Shown here: positions 63,265-64,000 of the stretch, one piece after another
Numbering within the stretch: the first letter of the stretch is position 1
How the letters are laid out: each line of letters starts with the position of its first letter
NCBI RefSeq assembly: GCF_000015565.1
Contig: NC_008786.1
Coordinates: 3,224,001 to 3,288,000 of the forward strand
DNA from: Verminephrobacter eiseniae EF01-2
GTDB taxonomy: Bacteria; Pseudomonadota; Gammaproteobacteria; Burkholderiales; Burkholderiaceae_C
Direction of reading: 5' to 3'
Length of the DNA: 64,000 nucleotides
Notes under the pieces: generated by a model
Seen by the model: the letters and a program-made list of their open reading frames with translations, nothing else
The model's database searches: none
What the model was told of the DNA's origin: nothing
Program-made: the position numbers and the translations under genes

Positions 63265-64000
63265 ATGGCGGCCCCGAAATACCTCGGCGACTTCGCCGTC
63301 CTGACGCCGGACAAGCCGGCCGTCATCAACGGCACCACTGGCGCGAGCCTGAGCTACCGCGAACTGGAGGAGCGCTCCAACCGGTTCGCGCAATACCTGT
63401 ATGCGCTCGGCCTGCGGCGCGGCGAGCGCATTGCGATGCTGCTCGAGAACCATCTGCGCTGCTTCGAGGTGGCGTGGGCGGCATTCCGTTCGGGCCTGTT
63501 GCTGACGGCGGTCAACCGCTACCTGACCGCCGACGAGGCGGCCTACATCATCACGGACAGCGATGCGCGCGTCGTCGTTTCCTCGTTCGCGATGCGCGCT
63601 TTGGCGGCGCAGCTCAGTTGCGCCATGCCCGCTTGCGAGCGCCGCCTGATGCTCGACGGAACGATCCCGGGCTGGGACAGCTACGAGCAGGCCATTGCCG
63701 CCGCATCCGCTGCGCGCCTGGCCGACGAGTGGCTCGGCGCCACCATGTTCTACAGTTCCGGCACCACTGGCCGTCCCAAGGGCGTGGTGCGCGCGCAAAG
63801 GGCCTGCCGGATCGATGAGGCCCCGGACCTGGACACACGCATGGCGATGATGCGCCACTACCTGTTCACGGCCGAATCGATATACCTCTCGCCGGCGCCG
63901 CTGTACCACGCGGCACCGCTGAACTACACGACCAACGTGCAGTTTTGCGGCGGCACGGTGGTCTTCATGGAGAAATTCGAGCCGATGCCGGCGCTGGCGC
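63265..64000 (+). CDS. AMP-forming acyl-CoA synthetase, 3' truncated by window edge
   Basis: 245 residues are visible and the frame is open to the last base. ANL marks present: LTPDKPAVINGTTGASLSYRELE near the start, MLLENHLRCFEVAWAAFRSG, and the P-loop MFYSSGTTGRPKGVVRAQRA near 170, then LSPAPLYHAAPL. The C-terminal catalytic domain lies outside. It activates the acid handled by the upstream SDR and thiolase, in a side-chain or fatty-acid beta-oxidation module. Confidence 0.92.
   Translation, partial: MAAPKYLGDFAVLTPDKPAVINGTTGASLSYRELEERSNRFAQYLYALGLRRGERIAMLLENHLRCFEVAWAAFRSGLLLTAVNRYLTADEAAYIITDSDARVVVSSFAMRALAAQLSCAMPACERRLMLDGTIPGWDSYEQAIAAASAARLADEWLGATMFYSSGTTGRPKGVVRAQRACRIDEAPDLDTRMAMMRHYLFTAESIYLSPAPLYHAAPLNYTTNVQFCGGTVVFMEKFEPMPALA

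Overview
The window is GC-rich, densely coded DNA typical of a betaproteobacterium of the Burkholderiales, most likely Comamonadaceae. Supporting signs are six Bug-type tripartite tricarboxylate (TTT) periplasmic receptors with no TctA/TctB partner, a malonate decarboxylase cluster, a phthalate catabolic operon, and many LysR, GntR, IclR and MarR regulators beside catabolic genes. The repeat load and Bug expansion recall earthworm-symbiont Verminephrobacter, but that is recollection, not something shown here. No phage genes, transposase, rRNA or CRISPR array is visible.

Layout. 1-4.4 kb: end of a ZIP metal transporter, a LytTR response regulator, and a TRAP permease pair without its receptor. 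4.8-5.8 kb: brnTA toxin-antitoxin next to a broken saccharopine-dehydrogenase-like gene. 5.8-8.35 kb: modABC molybdate transporter with a candidate ModE operator. 8.6 kb: tRNA-Arg(ACG) with a strong terminator. 9-17.5 kb: operon Bug-mdcA-C-D-E-G-B-H plus a membrane hydroxylase, facing a GntR regulator. 18.6-20.1 kb: MFS transporter. 20.3-25.9 kb: LysR, aminotransferase, two Bug receptors, 2-hydroxyacid dehydrogenase. 26.6-35.7 kb: LysR, fused HyuA-HyuB, MFS, enolase-superfamily dehydratase, GMC oxidoreductase. 35.8-42.3 kb: seven-gene operon of a GlxA/GbdR-like regulator, an M24 protein resembling the DMSP lyase DddP, an isochorismatase-like hydrolase and a betaine-type ABC importer. 42.7-48.3 kb: Bug, SDR, alpha/beta hydrolase, acyl-CoA synthetase, MarR. 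48.5-54.6 kb: phthalate operon hemerythrin-ophA2-ophC-Bug-ophA1-ophB behind a near-consensus promoter with an overlapping operator. 55.1-57.3 kb: IclR and Bug. 57.5-64 kb: MalT-like LuxR regulator, then SDR, zinc-ribbon/OB protein, thiolase and an acyl-CoA synthetase cut by the window end.

Most striking is a short palindromic element of 158-159 bp, present in eight near-complete copies. It has TGTCGCG...CGCGACA ends and lies between 4-bp CYRG sites. With one target copy it adds 162 bp, which is 54 codons, and only one frame per strand is fully open. All three gene-interrupting insertion events use that frame. Removing it restores a canonical MFS motif exactly. Two tandem copies add 108 codons to mdcE without breaking it. 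A third gene carries a 159-bp variant that shifts frame and is a pseudogene. A second, unrelated 60-bp unit occurs as tandem pairs in frame, in an SDR gene and at the ophA1/ophB junction. mdcB and mdcG also carry in-frame 24-bp and 66-bp repeats. This genome appears to tolerate, or select for, insertion of coding-compatible repeats into enzyme genes, like Rickettsia palindromic elements.
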